From assembly GCF_022458895.1 (NCBI RefSeq), contig NZ_JAINFL010000003.1, positions 372,001 through 436,000 on the forward strand: a stretch of 64,000 bases of DNA, in the 5' to 3' direction. Under the pieces are notes generated by a model. That model did no database searches. It saw only the letters and a list, made by a program, of their open reading frames with translations, and was not told the DNA's origin. This DNA comes from Roseihalotalea indica (GTDB lineage Bacteria > Bacteroidota > Bacteroidia > Cytophagales > Cyclobacteriaceae). Position numbers and translations under genes: made by a program. Positions 60,607-64,000 of this stretch are shown piece after piece (the first letter of the stretch is position 1; each line of letters starts with the position of its first letter).

Positions 60607-62235
60607 TTAGGAGTCAAAAGATGCTTGGATTTGAGTAGCAATACTAAATCGGATAGAATAGAAAGAGTACAAGCGAATGCGGTTTCTATCTTCATCACTC
60701 ATACTATTTAAGTTTGCGCGTACCAGGAAATGAGTGGCTTCACGGATCTTCTCAAACTTATCCTGATTTATAGTGGCAGTGATAGGCAGATCTACATTGG
60801 CTGGCAAAGTTTCGCCCGTCGAAGAATTTACTAATTCAGCTGCTACCAGAAATTTATCTTCCTGATCAAATAACTTAATTGCATCACCGGCACCATCTTT
60901 AATAACTTCCCCTTTTTCATTTAGAAAGTATACCTGTAGATTAGCATCAATCGGAAAGTCGTTTTCGGTTTTGATTAGTAATTTAAGTTCTTTCACATCC
61001 TCCAACTCATCAAAAGATACTTCAATAGAATCCTGTAGAGTAAGATTAAAGCCTGCCTCTAAGGGTAGCTCTAATCCCATATCTACACCAATTTGACTAT
61101 CACTTGTTATGAATGTGGTGTCATTTTCGCCGCTGTTTAACAAGAATCCAAAGTTGTAGATAAATCCTGAAGGAATGCTGGCGAAAGCATCATCTATGTT
61201 TGATGTTTGGTCATTAATATCATGTGAATCGCTTGCTGTTACCTCAGAGCGCTCTTTTGGATAGGGTAATTGGTAATTGCCATCAAAGAATTCATATCCC
61301 GGTGCGTCTTTTAAGCGTACGGATGAGCCTTTAGTGTGCTTAATATAAAGCTTGCTAAAGTCTGGGGAGATAGGTGCACCAAAGGAGTTAGTGAAGTCTA
61401 ATGATAGTATAGGATTTACAGCCAAATTACCATCAATTACACCACTCAAAGCCTGAATTGCCATTGTATCGGCTTTGATGGGTATTTGGATATTATTGAA
61501 GTTGCCAGATAGATAATTGAAGTCTAGATCATTAATACTAAATTGAAAATCTATTTTTTCATTGGCGCTAATGGGCTGCCCCGATCCGGTAATCTTAACT
61601 TCTAAACGAAATTCAACATTCCCGCTTGACAAATTGATTTGATAGTTTGCTAAATTATCTTCCCATTGGCTATTACCCGTTGAACCCCAAGCAGGTAAGT
61701 AAAAGTTTAGCACGAGTGTGTCTCCCTGAGGAGTAATTATATTAGGGAAAGTAGCCTCAATTGATAAGTCATGCTCATAGTCTGAATCAAACTGGAGGTT
61801 CATAACTCCATCACTACTTTCAATCGTATAAACATCAAAATCATCCAATGCAAAAGGAATAGTGCCCTCAAACGCTACTGGAGGAGCATCTGTCATATTA
61901 AAGAAAGGAGCATCAATGCCCAGAGAAAACGATTCTGAGAACTCTTGATCGGATAGGGCCGGAAAATAATCTTTGAGCGGTTCTGACTGTATACTATTTT
62001 GATAAAGCAGGCTATATGATTGGTCAGGGTTTTTTCGTAAAGCCCCAGATTCTTTATCGGCCTTCAACATATTCTCCACAGTAATTGTGGTATTAAATAA
62101 AGGTAAAGCTACTTTAGGAGAAGGGGTTTTTATTGTTACATCACTAAAATCTTCATCAGGTAAACAACCTGACATTCCTAATACTCCCACTAAACCTATT
62201 CCAAGGGATAGGGCAACTCGCGACTTACTAATCAT
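60607..62235 (-). CDS. large lipoprotein, function unknown
   Basis: 542 residues from the ATG at 62235; the longer in-frame ORF upstream has no credible signal. Lipobox VLGMSGC after SRVALSLGIGLVG. The body is beta-rich (VALPLFNTTITVENML; IPIKADTMAIQALSGVIDGNL; LDFTNSFGAPISPDFSKLYIKH) with no enzymatic motif and no type IX sorting domain. Upstream of and probably co-transcribed with the DUF5723 gene, so the two may work together at the outer membrane (inference). Confidence 0.78.
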   Translation of the reverse strand: MISKSRVALSLGIGLVGVLGMSGCLPDEDFSDVTIKTPSPKVALPLFNTTITVENMLKADKESGALRKNPDQSYSLLYQNSIQSEPLKDYFPALSDQEFSESFSLGIDAPFFNMTDAPPVAFEGTIPFALDDFDVYTIESSDGVMNLQFDSDYEHDLSIEATFPNIITPQGDTLVLNFYLPAWGSTGNSQWEDNLANYQINLSSGNVEFRLEVKITGSGQPISANEKIDFQFSINDLDFNYLSGNFNNIQIPIKADTMAIQALSGVIDGNLAVNPILSLDFTNSFGAPISPDFSKLYIKHTKGSSVRLKDAPGYEFFDGNYQLPYPKERSEVTASDSHDINDQTSNIDDAFASIPSGFIYNFGFLLNSGENDTTFITSDSQIGVDMGLELPLEAGFNLTLQDSIEVSFDELEDVKELKLLIKTENDFPIDANLQVYFLNEKGEVIKDGAGDAIKLFDQEDKFLVAAELVNSSTGETLPANVDLPITATINQDKFEKIREATHFLVRANLNSMSDEDRNRIRLYSFYSIRFSIATQIQASFDS

Positions 62236-62500
62236 ATCCTGTTTTGTTAAAGAAAAACTCGTAAGCAAGAAGCTCGAAATGCTTGGAAAAAAGTAACTCT
62301 TAGCTTTTATTACCGTACGCGAGTGAGTTTCAAGGCAAATTTGAAACAATAAAATATTAATTTGAATATTTTCTATAATGAGCAATTTCTAATAAATACA
62401 TTAATTCCTCATTTAAGTTTCTGATAATCAATAGATTATTGTGGAATACTTGATATATAAAACGAGTGATTCTTGATTGGCAAATGGGGAAAGTACAATT

Positions 62501-63463
62501 ATGATTGAAGTAAAAAATATATGTAAGAATTACGGTCAGAAGAGGGTTGTAGACAATGTTTCGTTTCAAGTCTCCGAAGGGCAAACATTGGTGCTATTGG
62601 GAACAAGCGGATCAGGTAAGACTACTTTGCTAAAAATGATCAATCGGCTGATCATACCTGCATCCGGAAGCATCGTGATAGATGGAAAAAATACTGCTGA
62701 AATTAACCCATCCATTCTGCGTAAGAAGATTGGCTACGTTATCCAGCAAGTTGGATTATTTCCTCATTATACGATATTAGAAAATATAGGCTTGATATTG
62801 CAATTAGAGGGCTGGCCAGACACAAAAAGGGTGTCGCGAAGTAAGGAAATGTTAAAGCTGGTTGGTTTAGAAGAAAGCTATGGTAGCCGCTATCCTCACG
62901 AATTAAGTGGGGGGCAGCAGCAGCGAATTGGCTTAGCCCGGGCTATGGCTAATAACCCCCCACTTATTTTAATGGATGAACCTTTCGGAGCACTAGATCC
63001 TATTACTAAGCAGAACCTTATTGAAGAGCTAAAAGTCAAAAAGATATTTATAGAAAAAACCATAATAATGGTGACTCATGACGTATTTGAGGCCATTACT
63101 CTAGGAGATAAAATTTGCTTATTAGATAAGGGGCAGATAAAGCAAATAGGCACTCCCAAAGAAATGCTTTTTCAACCTCAATCTAGTTTTGTAAAAGAAT
63201 TTTTTGATGCTCAGCGATTTCGGCTAGAGCTTAGGATTACTACTCTGGAAGAGATTTTGGTATTTATATCACCTTTCAATATTTCTTCGGAAGGAGCTTG
63301 TGAGGTGGGTTTACATCAAAGTGTTTGGGAAGTACTAGAACAAGCAGAAAGAAATAATCAAGCGAGTGTGTCAATTACTGACAGGAGTGAGGTTATAAGC
63401 GTCACTACTCCTGAAGCCCTTGTTAGCGCATTTTATCAATATAAGAAGCAGTGGAAAACTTAA
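62501..63463 (+). CDS. osmoprotectant-type ABC transporter ATP-binding protein
   Basis: 320 residues from the ATG at 62501. Walker A GTSGSGKTT, Q-loop YVIQQVGLFPHYTILENI, signature LSGGQQQRIGLARAMA, Walker B LILMDEPFGALDPITK, and the switch histidine MVTHDVFEA. The spacing and IGYVIQQVGLFPH are characteristic of the glycine-betaine/choline importer ATPases (OpuCA/ProV type). A C-terminal extension of about 80 residues could be a degenerate CBS-like sensor domain. No permease or binding protein follows; the next gene is convergent and overlaps the stop by four bases. Partners may lie elsewhere. Confidence 0.88.
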   Translation: MIEVKNICKNYGQKRVVDNVSFQVSEGQTLVLLGTSGSGKTTLLKMINRLIIPASGSIVIDGKNTAEINPSILRKKIGYVIQQVGLFPHYTILENIGLILQLEGWPDTKRVSRSKEMLKLVGLEESYGSRYPHELSGGQQQRIGLARAMANNPPLILMDEPFGALDPITKQNLIEELKVKKIFIEKTIIMVTHDVFEAITLGDKICLLDKGQIKQIGTPKEMLFQPQSSFVKEFFDAQRFRLELRITTLEEILVFISPFNISSEGACEVGLHQSVWEVLEQAERNNQASVSITDRSEVISVTTPEALVSAFYQYKKQWKT

Positions 63464-64000
63464 TCGACCGCTCGTGTTATTCCCTCAAGCGTGAAAGGAG
63501 GTGATTCAACAACATTGCTTTCGTGTTTTGCGCGATCTCGTATAATTACACCAAATTTTAGGCTATCGTTACGGAATTGAGGTTTGAATACAATGGAGGG
63601 GATAGAGAATTTAATAGTCCCTTCTAATGGCTTCGTGTTGCTAAAGTCTTTCTTCAAATAAGGAAAGCGGCCCGCTAGAGGAGAGCGGCAAAGTTCAGAG
63701 CGAAAATCAAATTCTTTATATTCATTATCTACTTTGGTATACCAGATTACTTCAAAATTGTAGTAGTATGGGTTATAATCCACCATTACTGTGTCTCGAA
63801 TAGTATCTTGACCAATAGTCTCAAAATACTGATACCTTCTACAATCATAAGGTACTAAGTCAGGATTAGTACCGTCAAAAATATAGTATTTTTCTCCATT
63901 GGGGCCAGGAGGAAACGTGAACTGGAGGGCCAATTCAGGATCTATCTCATTATTTGAAAGGCCAAGGTCACCATCTCCATCTTGAAAAGATACCCGAATT
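63460..64000 (-). CDS. exported-protein fragment with DxDGDLG motif, 5' end outside window
   Basis: The reading frame stays open to the right edge, so the TTG at 63933 is not the start. The edge-proximal peptide reads IRVSFQDGDGDLGLSNNEID, a calcium-loop-like DGDGDLG motif common in Bacteroidota lipoproteins with an N-terminal Ig-like domain. About 180 codons are visible. The remainder (GPNGEKYYIFDGTNPDLVPYD; VIWYTKVDNEYKEFDF) shows no known active site. Its stop codon overlaps the convergent ABC ATPase stop by four bases. Confidence 0.7.
   Translation of the reverse strand, partial: IRVSFQDGDGDLGLSNNEIDPELALQFTFPPGPNGEKYYIFDGTNPDLVPYDCRRYQYFETIGQDTIRDTVMVDYNPYYYNFEVIWYTKVDNEYKEFDFRSELCRSPLAGRFPYLKKDFSNTKPLEGTIKFSIPSIVFKPQFRNDSLKFGVIIRDRAKHESNVVESPPFTLEGITRAVD

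Overview
The window looks like chromosomal DNA of a free-living Bacteroidota, most likely Cytophagales. The markers are two giant adhesins ending in the gliding-associated (type B) sorting domain of the type IX secretion system, a PorP/SprF-family protein, GldC, several Bacteroidota-restricted families (DUF3098, DUF5723, DUF6702 by recognition), promoters of the Bacteroidota form TTTG-N21-TAnnTTTG, and gene orders typical of the phylum (pyrG-yidC; ftsX-DUF3098-uppP-truB-ribF). No rRNA, CRISPR array, prophage or intact insertion sequence was seen.

Layout. 1-2681 (minus): end of a surface-polysaccharide locus with glucose-1-phosphate cytidylyltransferase, two sugar-nucleotide short-chain dehydrogenases (one cut by the edge) and a methyltransferase. 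2914-9904: mixed single genes, including a degenerate HMA-like protein, an aminoacyl/acyl transferase, DinB, a second methyltransferase, an internally duplicated helical protein, an orphan soluble histidine kinase with a strongly folded leader, and a cysH-epimerase pair. 9967-16910 (minus): bacilliredoxin, then the Fe-S operon sufB-C-D-S-E-T, with an Lrp/AsnC regulator upstream. 17072-17242: a transcription unit for a tRNA-like RNA with a very large variable arm and its own terminator. 17371-19062: acyl-CoA ligase.

19092-31772 (minus): a translationally coupled four-gene surface module (2282-aa adhesin, 1104-aa paralogue, PorP/SprF protein, PD40-OmpA protein) whose promoter is back to back with that of a GT2 glycosyltransferase. 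33306-44889 (plus): housekeeping genes for CTP synthesis, membrane insertion (YidC), division (FtsX), undecaprenyl phosphate recycling, tRNA modification (TruB, MnmE) and flavin synthesis, with DUF6702, an M48 protease, GldC, a deaminase and a thioredoxin-like protein.

45103-52000: accessory-looking stretch with a polyprenyl glycosylphosphotransferase lacking its catalytic half, an orphan membrane histidine kinase, a gene-poor 1.1 kb holding a 21-bp in-frame repeat, and an NtrC/NtrB-like pair. 52179-64000: a GH2 lipoprotein, HDAC-family deacetylase plus ComEC, an L-type lectin, DUF5723 and lipoprotein genes, a stand-alone osmoprotectant-type ABC ATPase and a truncated lipoprotein-like gene.

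The observations most worth a second look are the tRNA-like RNA at 17072-17181, the heptad-repeat ORF at 48411-48617, the nested-stem leader at 6843-6935 and the coupled, internally duplicated adhesin operon. All family names come from reading the translations; no database search was run.
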